Shown here: positions 14,671 through 21,337 of the stretch, piece by piece
Numbering within the stretch: position 1 is the first letter of the stretch
How the letters are laid out: the number at the start of each line of letters is the position of its first letter
From: a virus
DNA: 22,395 bases
Reading direction: 5' to 3' (one strand)
IMG/VR virus record: IMGVR_UViG_3300034200_001186
Span: 1 to 22,395 of that record
Program-made: the position numbers and the translations under genes
The notes under the pieces: generated by a model
What the model was told of the DNA's origin: nothing
What the model saw: only the letters and a program-made list of their open reading frames with translations
Database searches by the model: none

Positions 14671-15453
14671 ATGACGCAACTTGTGACACGCGAACTCAAC
14701 GCTCAAGACGTTGACCTTATCAAAAAGAACATCGCCAAAGATGCCAGCGACAATGAGCTGAAGCTCTTCCTTCAGATTTGCAATCGCACTGGCCTTGATC
14801 CATTTGCTCGACAAATCTTCTTTGTGAAGCGCGGAGGCGTTGGTCAAACAACGCTTTCGATTGATGGCTTTCGCTTGGTGGCTGAACGCACTGGTCGATA
14901 CGAAGGTCAGATTGGCCCATTCTGGTGCGGTGAAGATGGCGAATGGAAAGATGTTTGGCTGAAGAATGAACCGCCTCTTGCAGCCAAGGTCGGTGTCTTT
15001 CGCTCCGGATTTCGTGAACCGCTTTACGCCGTGGCGAACTTCTCGGCTTACAACGCAGGAAGTCCAATCTGGAAAAAAATGCCTTCGCTAATGTTGGCAA
15101 AGTGTGCAGAGAGTTTGGCCTTGAGGCGAGCGTTTCCGATGGAACTTTCTGGCTTGTATACCACCGACGAAATGGAACAAGCCGAAGCGCCAATGCAGAA
15201 CGTCACGCCTCAACCAACGGCACAGCCAGCACCGAAGATTGCCATTGGCCCTGCAACTGAGAATCCAATCGTCAAAGCATTCTTCTCCGTCAACGTCACG
15301 CAGCGCGACCTTGAGACAGCTCTCGGAAAGCCTGCTGCTGATTGGAATGACGAAGACACCAAGTCACTGCGCGATTGCTACCAGGCAATCAAAGGCGGAG
15401 CGAAGCCTGCTGATGCGTTGAATAAGCTGGTCAGAGATGCGGTGTTCTCATGA
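14671..15453 (+). CDS. bet: Single-strand annealing protein, Bet/RecT family
   Basis: This 260-residue recombinase pairs complementary single strands made by the exonuclease. The core, about residues 10-170, has the Bet pattern: [54 protein letters not shown], and [23 protein letters not shown] Pro/Gln-rich linker (180-210) leads to a C-terminal helical domain that may bind SSB or the nuclease. ATG 14671 has GGAGGCAC upstream. It overlaps the following membrane peptide by ATGA. Identification is based on strong family pattern and operon partners. Confidence 0.92.
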   Translation: MTQLVTRELNAQDVDLIKKNIAKDASDNELKLFLQICNRTGLDPFARQIFFVKRGGVGQTTLSIDGFRLVAERTGRYEGQIGPFWCGEDGEWKDVWLKNEPPLAAKVGVFRSGFREPLYAVANFSAYNAGSPIWKKMPSLMLAKCAESLALRRAFPMELSGLYTTDEMEQAEAPMQNVTPQPTAQPAPKIAIGPATENPIVKAFFSVNVTQRDLETALGKPAADWNDEDTKSLRDCYQAIKGGAKPADALNKLVRDAVFS

Positions 15454-15563
15454 ATCAAGAATGGATAAATCTCGCTCTGGTCATCATTGGCATTGGCGTA
15501 TTCAGCGCCATTCTTGGAAGTCTGACTGCACTTTTGGATAAGTATGAAAGGAAACGCAAATGA
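15450..15563 (+). CDS. 37-residue membrane peptide
   Basis: This short frame ([16 protein letters not shown]...KYERKRK) is linked by ATGA to the annealase stop upstream and by ATGA to the SSB start downstream, which supports real translation. It has one hydrophobic membrane segment at about residues 5-28 and a basic tail, giving an expected cytoplasmic C-terminus. Function is unknown. Being inside a recombination operon it might tether or modulate something at the membrane, but that is speculation. Confidence 0.6.
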   Translation: MNQEWINLALVIIGIGVFSAILGSLTALLDKYERKRK

Positions 15564-15907
15564 TTAACAAGCTCACTCTTATTGGTCGCGCTGGAAAAGA
15601 TGCTCGCGTTGGCGTCACTCAAAAAGGAACTCACTATGCTTCCGTCTCGCTGGCGTCCGGCTCGAAGGAGAACACTGTTTGGTTCGATGTGGTGGCTTAT
15701 GACAAACAAGCTGAATGGCTTGCTAAGGCGACTAAAGGAGCGATGGTTTACGTCGAAGGCCCAGTATCAATCAATTCATACCAGGGTAAAGACGGAACTC
15801 AGAAATCATCATTGCAAGTCACCGCCTACCAGGTACGACTTTTGTCTGGGAATCAAGCTCAGCAAGAAACTCCAGCATTTGATGAAGTCGATGATGTTCC
15901 TTTTTGA
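15560..15907 (+). CDS. ssb: Single-stranded DNA-binding protein
   Basis: This 115-residue OB-fold protein coats single-stranded DNA during replication and recombination. It begins with the typical [17 protein letters not shown], has strands WFDVVAYDKQAEW and GAMVYVEGPVSINSYQGKDGTQ, and ends in a short acidic tip (DEVDDVPF) used by SSB proteins to contact partners. It is shorter than the bacterial protein (about 178 residues) because the flexible linker is almost absent. AAGGA lies about 7 bases upstream of ATG 15560, and translation is coupled to the membrane peptide before it. Confidence 0.92.
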   Translation: MINKLTLIGRAGKDARVGVTQKGTHYASVSLASGSKENTVWFDVVAYDKQAEWLAKATKGAMVYVEGPVSINSYQGKDGTQKSSLQVTAYQVRLLSGNQAQQETPAFDEVDDVPF

Positions 15908-16021
15908 AAACAATGTTCTTCTTGTTCATGCTTTTTACGGGATTAAACCATGATGATTTTATTTATTGGTTCACTACGAAACGTATTGTTGGATTCTCAA
16001 GTGAATACTAAAGATATTACG

Positions 16022-16243
16022 ATGAGTGAACAAAATGAACTTGTTACCGTATCGGTTATAAACCGCAGACGAACAAAGCGGGTATCCTGGATGAAATCTG
16101 AAATCATCGACAATCCAAACGCTTTCGTTACTCAGCTCGTTGAGATGGCAAACTGGTACCATGGCGGTTCTATTCCACAGAAACTGTCGTTTGCTGAATG
16201 GGTAAGCGATGTTTTTGCGAAGCCGTTTAGCTTGAGCAAGTAA
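16022..16243 (+). CDS. Unknown small basic protein (AT-rich segment)
   Basis: This is a 73-residue protein of unknown function with a basic patch (VINRRRTKRVSWMKSE). The start is uncertain: ATG 16022 gives a compact protein, while ATG 15950 or 15953 would add about 24 residues; none has a strong ribosome site. GC content here is about 30% (15961-16020, counted by eye) against about 48% nearby, suggesting a recently gained gene. It is encoded in the direction of the operon, with 35-120 bases of spacing on either side depending on the start. Confidence 0.5.
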   Translation: MSEQNELVTVSVINRRRTKRVSWMKSEIIDNPNAFVTQLVEMANWYHGGSIPQKLSFAEWVSDVFAKPFSLSK

Positions 16244-16277
16244 AAGAATTTCGGAAAAATACGGAGTGAATTTCAAG

Positions 16278-16565
16278 ATGTGGTCGAATGAGTTTTTGAA
16301 GTTTGGAGCATACGAAATGATAATAGCTGCAATTTTAGCTTCTGCTAATTTGATTTTAGTTGTTGCTGGAGTTGTTCATATCGCTTCGATTATCAATAAT
16401 AAACAAACATGCAAAAACACAGCAACAATCGTCGAGATTGGCATGTGCGATAAAAACGCTCTTTGCGGAGTCATCGTAGAAGATAACAACAAGCAAAGAA
16501 CAAAAAGCAAAGCAGAGTATCCAATTCTCGGAGAACTGGCTTGTTCGGGTGAGGTGATTCCATGA
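16278..16565 (+). CDS. Unknown membrane protein
   Basis: This is a 95-residue protein with an N-terminal hydrophobic segment (MIIAAILASANLILVVAGVVHIASII, about 14-39), likely a membrane anchor or signal anchor. A soluble domain with three Cys residues follows (C45, C57, C63 region) and another Cys near the end. ATG 16278 has GGAG 11 bases upstream; a GTG at 16266 is an alternative. It overlaps the next gene as ATGA. The segment is AT-rich (about 32% GC at 16321-16380), like its upstream neighbour. Function is unknown; a cell-envelope or exclusion role is conceivable. Confidence 0.65.
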   Translation: MWSNEFLKFGAYEMIIAAILASANLILVVAGVVHIASIINNKQTCKNTATIVEIGMCDKNALCGVIVEDNNKQRTKSKAEYPILGELACSGEVIP

Positions 16566-16789
16566 AACGCAGTGAGATGATTAAATGCTTACAGAAGCGA
16601 TTCTACTTCGGTGAGTCTGAAGTCATTGCTGATTTGGCTGACGAAATCATCGACTTTCTTGTTGAACAAGGGATGCAACCGCCGCCAACTGAAGTGCAAG
16701 AGTATCTTGTTCCTGCACAAGATGAACAAGAGGCTTTGCTTCCGTATACGACAACTGTGAATCAATGGACACCAGAGGAAGCGCCATGA
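16562..16789 (+). CDS. Unknown small early protein
   Basis: This is a 75-residue acidic protein. The N-terminal MKRSEMIKCLQKRF and a helix with ADLADEIIDFLVEQGMQPPPTE match a type of small phage early protein I have seen without known function. ATG 16562 overlaps the previous stop (ATGA) and has GAGGTG 6-7 bases upstream. It overlaps the next gene by ATGA as well. Confidence 0.72.
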   Translation: MKRSEMIKCLQKRFYFGESEVIADLADEIIDFLVEQGMQPPPTEVQEYLVPAQDEQEALLPYTTTVNQWTPEEAP

Positions 16790-17046
16790 CAATCGAGTTC
16801 ATCATTCAATCAGCTCATCAGCGCGGAATGGAATTGCTCAAGACCTTTCCGCATGAGCCGAACTATGTACCGCACATCACGATTGATTCGCGCACTCACA
16901 AGGCTTCAATGATTGTTGATTCGCTGAACAGCAAAGTTGAACGCACGTTTCCAGTAAACGTGTTAACAAGCGTTCCGAAAAATCAAGCTCAAGACGTTCT
17001 CGCAATGGTTTACCGCGACTGTGTGCGTGAGTTGAGGACGAAATGA
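16786..17046 (+). CDS. Unknown small protein
   Basis: This is an 86-residue protein of unknown function, with a helical N-terminus, two predicted strands (HITIDSRTHKASMIVDS) and a helical C-terminus. ATG 16786 has GAGGAAG 4-5 bases upstream and overlaps the preceding stop (ATGA), which makes the longer reading from 16765 unlikely. The next gene again overlaps by ATGA. Confidence 0.7.
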   Translation: MTIEFIIQSAHQRGMELLKTFPHEPNYVPHITIDSRTHKASMIVDSLNSKVERTFPVNVLTSVPKNQAQDVLAMVYRDCVRELRTK

Positions 17047-17294
17047 TTACGATTGACCGCGCCATCAATGGTTGGATTCTGACCTACAAAGACGACGAAC
17101 AGATACACACCTACGTCTTTGATGATGGCGAGACAGAAGAAGATGAAGCCAACAGCTTCTCAATCCTTCTCTGGCGCGTGAAATCGCTCATTGGCCCATC
17201 TGACAGTCGATATTCTGCACATCGAGTCTTTATTGAAGTTCGGCCAGGTGATAAACACATCTCACATCCAGACAATCAGGAAGAAGCCGAATGA
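17043..17294 (+). CDS. Unknown acidic protein
   Basis: This is an 83-residue protein with a strongly acidic middle (DDGETEEDEAN) and strands on either side (GWILTYKDDEQIHTYVF; RVFIEVRPGD). The charge pattern could suit a DNA mimic or inhibitor of a host enzyme, but that is only a possibility. ATG 17043 overlaps the upstream TGA (ATGA), and its own stop overlaps the next ATG in the same way. Confidence 0.68.
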   Translation: MITIDRAINGWILTYKDDEQIHTYVFDDGETEEDEANSFSILLWRVKSLIGPSDSRYSAHRVFIEVRPGDKHISHPDNQEEAE

Positions 17295-17563
17295 GAGTGT
17301 ATCGTCATCCAATCAGAGACTTGGCCGAATGCCGTGAAAAACAAGCTCGCCATGATGCGGTTGTTCTTGAAACCATTTGTCGTCTTGGTGGTGTTGTTCA
17401 CATGCGCGTCATGGAGTTTAGAAAGCACATTCCAGAACCGCTGCGTGAAGTGCAAATAAAAGACGCTCTTAAGCGTTTAACTGAAAACGGTTTGATTGAG
17501 ATGGTCGGTGAGCGACACGATTCAAGAGGAAACAAATACAGAATCACAAAGGAGGCACTGTGA
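17291..17563 (+). CDS. Winged-helix DNA-binding protein
   Basis: This is a 90-residue protein. The C-terminal two thirds fit a winged helix: VLETICRLGGVVHMRVMEF (helix 1), EPLREVQIKDALKRLTENGLIEMVG (turn and recognition helix), then RHDSRGNKYRITKEAL as the wing. It is probably a transcription regulator or replication accessory of the early operon. AGGA lies near ATG 17291, which overlaps the preceding stop (ATGA). The target site is unknown. Confidence 0.7.
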   Translation: MRVYRHPIRDLAECREKQARHDAVVLETICRLGGVVHMRVMEFRKHIPEPLREVQIKDALKRLTENGLIEMVGERHDSRGNKYRITKEAL

Positions 17564-17811
17564 TCTATCCGTGGCTTGAATGGCAAAAGCAAAACAATCC
17601 TGAGACAACAGACGATGCAATGCTGACCGCGTGTCCGTTCTGTTCAAGCAGGCACCTGAGCGTGAACGTTGGCTTTGAAGGCAAGGCAGCTCGTATCTAT
17701 TGCCGAAGCTGCAATGGACAAGGCCCGTGGATTGTCAGCGAAAATCCCAAGCGCGTTGTTGCTGAAGCAAAGATCGCTTGGAACGGCCTGTTCAGTGAAA
17801 CTCGTGTATGA
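17560..17811 (+). CDS. Lar-like zinc-ribbon protein
   Basis: This 83-residue protein has a zinc-ribbon pattern, ACPFCSSRH (C-x2-C) followed by YCRSCNGQGP (C-x2-C), and ends with VVAEAKIAWNGL. This is the layout of the Lar (restriction alleviation) family found in Rac and many phages, which helps phage DNA avoid type I restriction, perhaps by boosting its modification. It starts at GTG 17560 after GGAGGCAC. Restriction alleviation is family knowledge; many Lar-like phage proteins have not been tested. Confidence 0.75.
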   Translation: MIYPWLEWQKQNNPETTDDAMLTACPFCSSRHLSVNVGFEGKAARIYCRSCNGQGPWIVSENPKRVVAEAKIAWNGLFSETRV

Positions 17812-18035
17812 TTTGGTGCCTTGGTTATTATATGACCAGAAATGGCCAGACTGTCGAAATCACGCGCATCCTGGAGAGTCAACCGCTGGCTGAAGGTTAT
17901 CTTATGAAAGCTGGCTTCCGAGACACGTTTCACTTGTGGAACATTGACGGCAGCTTTAATCGACTGAAAGAGACAGACCGTGATATTGTGAGGTTCATGT
18001 ACAACCTCACAGTAAACGAGTCTTATGATGACTAG
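17808..18035 (+). CDS. Unknown small early protein
   Basis: This is a 75-residue protein. From about residue 9 it reads MTRNGQTVEITRIL... then HLWNIDGSF and a closing DRDIVRF. This resembles short phage proteins with a 'TRDG ... DG ... DL' rhythm, whose function is unknown. ATG 17808 overlaps the previous stop by ATGA; ATG 17832 is an alternative start. It overlaps the next gene's start by 11 bases. Confidence 0.62.
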   Translation: MIWCLGYYMTRNGQTVEITRILESQPLAEGYLMKAGFRDTFHLWNIDGSFNRLKETDRDIVRFMYNLTVNESYDD

Positions 18036-18306
18036 CGATTATTTCATGCTCGCGCAAAGCGCACTTGTCTATTCAGTTGATGAGCTTGATAAAGCTGATT
18101 TGGAGAACTTCCTTCGGCTGGTTCGCTCAAAGAAGAATCAAAACTGGTCACATGAAATGATTGAAACGCACCTGATTGCCAACGTGGCAGACCGCATCAG
18201 AAGGCAATATCCCAAGCTCAAAAAAGAAGAGCGCCTTGGCATCGCTGAAGAAATGATTCAGGCCATGATTGAGCGCATCTTGTCGGAAAAGATTGACGTC
18301 CAGTAA
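18025..18306 (+). CDS. Unknown helical protein
   Basis: This is a 93-residue helical protein (DELDKADLENFLRLVRSKKNQNW; HLIANVADRIRRQYPKLKKEERLGIAEEMIQAMIERIL) with no known family. It starts at ATG 18025 or 18028 inside the end of the previous gene. Its stop lies 6 bases from the stop of a leftward gene, with no terminator between them. Confidence 0.68.
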   Translation: MMTSDYFMLAQSALVYSVDELDKADLENFLRLVRSKKNQNWSHEMIETHLIANVADRIRRQYPKLKKEERLGIAEEMIQAMIERILSEKIDVQ

Positions 18307-18312
18307 TTCCAA

Positions 18313-18510
18313 TCAGTTCAACTTGAGGTCTTCAAAGCCAGCAAGGAAGCGCACAGAACCGATGTTTTCTGCGCTCATCTCGGCTTGCTCAAGTTGGAAC
18401 ATGACTTCTTTGATGACCTCAGCGAATCGCTCGTCTTCCGTGTTCTGGAGTGCTATGTAAAGGCATTCATTGATAATCGGCATCAACTGAGAAGAGATTG
18501 GAATAAGCAT
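18313..18510 (-). CDS. Unknown small protein, divergent to resolvase gene
   Basis: This is a 65-residue protein of unknown function, inserted leftward within a rightward operon. ATG 18510 is well served by GAGGTG 4-5 bases upstream. That ATG shares the same CATG with the resolvase start on the other strand. The sequence shows a helical middle (ERFAEVIKEVMFQLEQAEM) and no membrane segment. A longer reading to 18546 has no ribosome site. The orientation is unusual, and the gene could be under separate control. Confidence 0.6.
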   Translation of the reverse strand: MLIPISSQLMPIINECLYIALQNTEDERFAEVIKEVMFQLEQAEMSAENIGSVRFLAGFEDLKLN

Positions 18511-18883
18511 GAGGCACCTCACGATTGAATCCGATATTCGAGTCAAGCCAAAAGCTCGGCCGCGTTTTTATCGTGGCATAGCTTTGACTGATCCCACGAC
18601 GAGAGAATTTGAACGCACCGTCAAGGCTTTGTTTCGCAGCTTTTGCCGGGAACCATTCGAAGGCCCAATCAAGGTTGAGCTTGAGTGCTTCTTTGCCAAG
18701 CCCAAGAAGACCGAGTTCTCGTATCCGCCACGAGGCGATTGTGACAACTTCTTCAAGTCGGTTGCCGATGCTGGCAACGAGGTTCTGTGGGAAGACGATT
18801 CTCAGATAGTGCGGCTTGTTTGCACCAAGAAATGGTCGGCAGGAGATGGATTTCGAATCACCGTCACCGAAGTTGTTGAGTGA
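18509..18883 (+). CDS. rusA: Holliday junction resolvase, RusA family
   Basis: This 124-residue endonuclease cuts four-way DNA junctions and branched replication intermediates before packaging. Family residues are present: basic KPKARPRFYRG near the start, D77 and D79 in RGDCDN, K83 and D87 in the following helix, and WEDDSQIV (D96/D97). ATG 18509 has only a weak upstream ribosome site. GAGGCACC, resembling the window's recurrent start signal, lies inside codons 2-4, so the start is not certain. The stop codon touches the stop of the leftward phosphoesterase gene with no base between. Confidence 0.88.
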   Translation: MRHLTIESDIRVKPKARPRFYRGIALTDPTTREFERTVKALFRSFCREPFEGPIKVELECFFAKPKKTEFSYPPRGDCDNFFKSVADAGNEVLWEDDSQIVRLVCTKKWSAGDGFRITVTEVVE

Positions 18884-20119
18884 TTACTTGCAAAGCACTG
18901 GCATTCGGATTGTGATGCCGTGATTCTCATGCACTAAGAACATTGCCTGCTGTGGTTCTTCATATCCAAAATTCATAGAATAAGCCCATTCGTCCAGACC
19001 CTTAGTTGAGCCATTTGTTATCAATCCGCTTGTGTGAATGTACGAATGGAAGTGGCCGACCATCATCACATCGAACGGCTTTTGAACCGCTTGCTGGCGC
19101 TTCAACTTCCTTGAGGCTCCAAGCATCAATGGCGTGAAGATGCCAGAGATTCCTGAGCCGCCTTTGAACTGGTCGCCATGAGTCAGCAGGAAAGTCGTGT
19201 TGAATATCTTGAAAGTGACGTCTGTGCTGTCTGGAATCTCGAACGTGACTCGTGAATCACCTGCAAATCGTTGTGCGAGAAGCTGATAAATTATCCATTC
19301 ATAATTCTGCTGAACACGGAACTTCGCTCGCGGTTTCTTGTGGATCCGACCATGATTGCCAACAACACATGGAACGTACAGCTTGCCGAACTCGTCGACC
19401 ATCTGCTGAAGGCCAGCATGAAGAATCTCAGTCAAGGCCAACACACTCTCAAGGATTGTTGCTTCGTTTGTCTCAGCAAGCTCTTCGTGGATGTTGCCCG
19501 AAAGAAGGTCACCTCCAAGTGCAACCACGGCTCCGGCATACTTAGCCTTCAGTTTCTTCGTCAGCAGGTCGAGTGCATTGTTGAACACTGCTTTGATTCT
19601 TTTCGTGGCAATCTCTCGATTGTACTCGTTGACGAACTCCACCTGTGACGGTTCAACCACTTCATCAAAATGAAGGTCGCTTAAAAACAGCACAGGAACG
19701 CTTTTAGACGAGTCGCCTTTGCTCTTATACGTCAACCAACTTTTATCGCACTGTGGCTCTGTATCTGCTGCGTTTCGGATAATGCGAACCAAACGCTCAT
19801 TTGAGATGGAATCTTCATGGCTGGCGTCCAGTTGTTCGCGCAGTTGCTTGAGCTGTGCCTTGAGAACCATGTTCTCTCTGGCGTACTTGTTCTCGGAACG
19901 TGTCTCGTGGTCTTTTATGGCTTCGTTGACCAGCAGCCTAGGCTTCAGTTTGAATCCAGCCTGTTTGGCTTGCACAAGCATGCGTCTGAAATGCCTATCT
20001 GTGACTTGAAAGTGCTTGGCACATTCCTCGACGCTCTTGAAGCGTGCCAGGTCGTTGTACGCCTCGACCACTGATTCTAGCTTTTTGCGTTGTTCAGGCG
20101 TCAGCTTCTTTGTCGTCAT
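18884..20119 (-). CDS. Metallophosphoesterase with N-terminal DNA-binding-like region
   Basis: This is a 411-residue protein. From residue 140 onward it is a calcineurin-like phosphoesterase, a two-metal enzyme acting on phosphodiesters or phosphoproteins. Motifs are D148-x-H150 (LSDLHF), GGD (D204), GNH (N255, H256), H314 (LTHGD) and GHFH (H356, H358). The first 65 residues include a helix-turn-helix-like VEECAKHFQVTDRHFRRMLVQAKQAG. A coiled coil follows at about 75-105. ATG 20119 is chosen because GGAGGCAC lies 9 bases before it. A DNA repair or nuclease role is possible given the DNA-binding-like region, but the substrate is unknown. Confidence 0.85.
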   Translation of the reverse strand: MTTKKLTPEQRKKLESVVEAYNDLARFKSVEECAKHFQVTDRHFRRMLVQAKQAGFKLKPRLLVNEAIKDHETRSENKYARENMVLKAQLKQLREQLDASHEDSISNERLVRIIRNAADTEPQCDKSWLTYKSKGDSSKSVPVLFLSDLHFDEVVEPSQVEFVNEYNREIATKRIKAVFNNALDLLTKKLKAKYAGAVVALGGDLLSGNIHEELAETNEATILESVLALTEILHAGLQQMVDEFGKLYVPCVVGNHGRIHKKPRAKFRVQQNYEWIIYQLLAQRFAGDSRVTFEIPDSTDVTFKIFNTTFLLTHGDQFKGGSGISGIFTPLMLGASRKLKRQQAVQKPFDVMMVGHFHSYIHTSGLITNGSTKGLDEWAYSMNFGYEEPQQAMFLVHENHGITIRMPVLCK

Positions 20120-20390
20120 CGGCTTGTGCCTCCAGGTCAATGACTTTTCGTGAGCGTTTCACTTTGAGAACTTCAACTTCTGAAGCGAGTCTGGCCAGCA
20201 CAAAGGCATCCCAGGCAACCATCAGCACAGGCGTCTTTCCGTCTTCGCCATACACAGCCAAGCACGACGAACCAGCGCCATCGCCAAGAGCGTAGCCAGC
20301 GATGGAACTGCCTTCTATGCGGATTGTCTGTGGTGTTTCGCCATGCGAGAACGTGACTTCGTAAGTGCGAAGCGCGTGTTTTTTGCTCAT
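20094..20390 (-). CDS. Unknown protein upstream of phosphoesterase
   Basis: This is a 98-residue protein with several strands in its first half (TYEVTFSHGETPQTIRIEGSSIAGYALGDGA; LAVYGEDGKTPVLMVAWDAFV) and a charged, acidic tail. No family is recognised. ATG 20390 has GAGGTG about 8-9 bases upstream; a GTG at 20399 is an alternative. Its 3' end overlaps the phosphoesterase start by 26 bases, so the pair form a two-gene leftward unit. Confidence 0.68.
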   Translation of the reverse strand: MSKKHALRTYEVTFSHGETPQTIRIEGSSIAGYALGDGAGSSCLAVYGEDGKTPVLMVAWDAFVLARLASEVEVLKVKRSRKVIDLEAQADDDKEADA

Positions 20391-20415
20391 CTGAGACACC
20401 TCTCAAAAGAGCTTA

Positions 20416-20428
20416 CCTGATAATCAGG
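20416..20428. promoter_or_regulatory. Palindromic operator candidate
   Basis: CCTGAT-A-ATCAGG is a perfect 13-base inverted repeat in the gap between divergent genes. On the leftward strand it covers a possible -10 (TATCAG), with TTGTTG as a weak -35 sixteen bases before. A repressor bound here could control the leftward pair of genes and perhaps the rightward Rha gene. Confidence 0.45.
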
Positions 20429-20442
20429 CAAATCGTGGCAAC

Positions 20443-20479
20443 AAAAAACCGACAGTGGACGGGATAATCACACTGTCGG
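20443..20479 (-). terminator. Leftward intrinsic terminator
   Basis: CCGACAGTG (20449-20457) and CACTGTCGG (20471-20479) form a perfect 9-base-pair stem with a 13-base loop. On the minus strand this is followed by TTTTTT (20448-20443). It would stop leftward transcription coming from the genes at 21338-22333 after it has crossed the Rha gene antisense, and it shields the leftward genes that start at 20390. The same hairpin would form in the leader of a rightward Rha message. Confidence 0.8.
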
Positions 20480-20508
20480 CTGGCTCAACTAATGGAGGCA
20501 CCATTTGA

Positions 20509-21336
20509 TTGAACACTCATTTCAGTAGCACATTTGCATCGGTGCGCAAGAAGAGCTTAAGAATTGTGCGCGACTTGACAGTGCTGGCATTGTGGTCAAA
20601 AAAAGGCCCCGGCGTGTATGAAGCACCCGGGATTGGCACCACACATAAGGAAAAAGCAGTGCACAGCGATATAGTCACAGTCCAGCGCGACAATCAAGTT
20701 TTCGTATCATCTCGTGAAGTAGCAGCGAAATTTGGCAAACGTCACAGTGATGTGGTGCGAGATATTAAGAAACTGTTCTTCACGAACAAAGACAAACAAG
20801 AGTTCATGCAATTCTTTTCCCGCAATTTTGCGGAACAGCGGATATCATTAGATAATTCTCCAAGACGTGGCCGTCCACCAGAACCACACTATCTGATGAC
20901 ACGCGACGGCTTCGCGTTTCTTGCAATGGGGTTCACAGGCCGCAAGGCTATTGAATGGAAGGTGCGATTCCTCGAAGCCTTTAATCTGATGGAACGAACC
21001 ATTGTTGAGCAGATTCCAGCTTTGAAAGCGAGGATTGCCGAACTGGAATCCAGGCCACTGAAGGTTTTGCCTGGCCCACGAAAAGATATGATTCCGGTGC
21101 CAATCATGCAGGAGAATCTTTTCGGAGTAGTTGAGGCTGTGCGTTGGGAACTGCGACACAAGGAAACTCTGGACGAATTGCAAAAAGCAAAAGCTCAAGC
21201 TCGTCAGTTAAGAAAGATGCTCAAAGGATTGGCTGCAAAACATGATGTTCTGAACGAAAGGATTGACCTTCTGGAAGGCAACAAGAAGTCCAAACTTATT
21301 CGTATTCTTAAAGACGAACCAGAGAAGCCAATCTAG
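20509..21336 (+). CDS. Rha-family phage regulatory/antirepressor-like protein
   Basis: This is a 275-residue protein if it starts at TTG 20509, with GGAGGCAC ending 7 bases upstream. The Rha domain (about 55-165) is clear: VTVQRDNQVFVSSREVAAKFGKRHSDVVRDIKK and LMTRDGFAFLAMGFTGRKAIEWKVRFLEAFNLME. A likely DNA-binding and coiled-coil C-terminus (205-260) follows. In P22-related phages Rha interferes with infection of cells lacking IHF; many relatives are thought to be regulators. A second start, GTG 20659 with AAGGA 7 bases upstream, would give 225 residues and the usual N-terminus. The extra 50 residues of the longer form match nothing I know. The stop is one base from that of the next leftward gene. 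Confidence 0.85.
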   Translation: MNTHFSSTFASVRKKSLRIVRDLTVLALWSKKGPGVYEAPGIGTTHKEKAVHSDIVTVQRDNQVFVSSREVAAKFGKRHSDVVRDIKKLFFTNKDKQEFMQFFSRNFAEQRISLDNSPRRGRPPEPHYLMTRDGFAFLAMGFTGRKAIEWKVRFLEAFNLMERTIVEQIPALKARIAELESRPLKVLPGPRKDMIPVPIMQENLFGVVEAVRWELRHKETLDELQKAKAQARQLRKMLKGLAAKHDVLNERIDLLEGNKKSKLIRILKDEPEKPI

Positions 21337-21337
21337 C

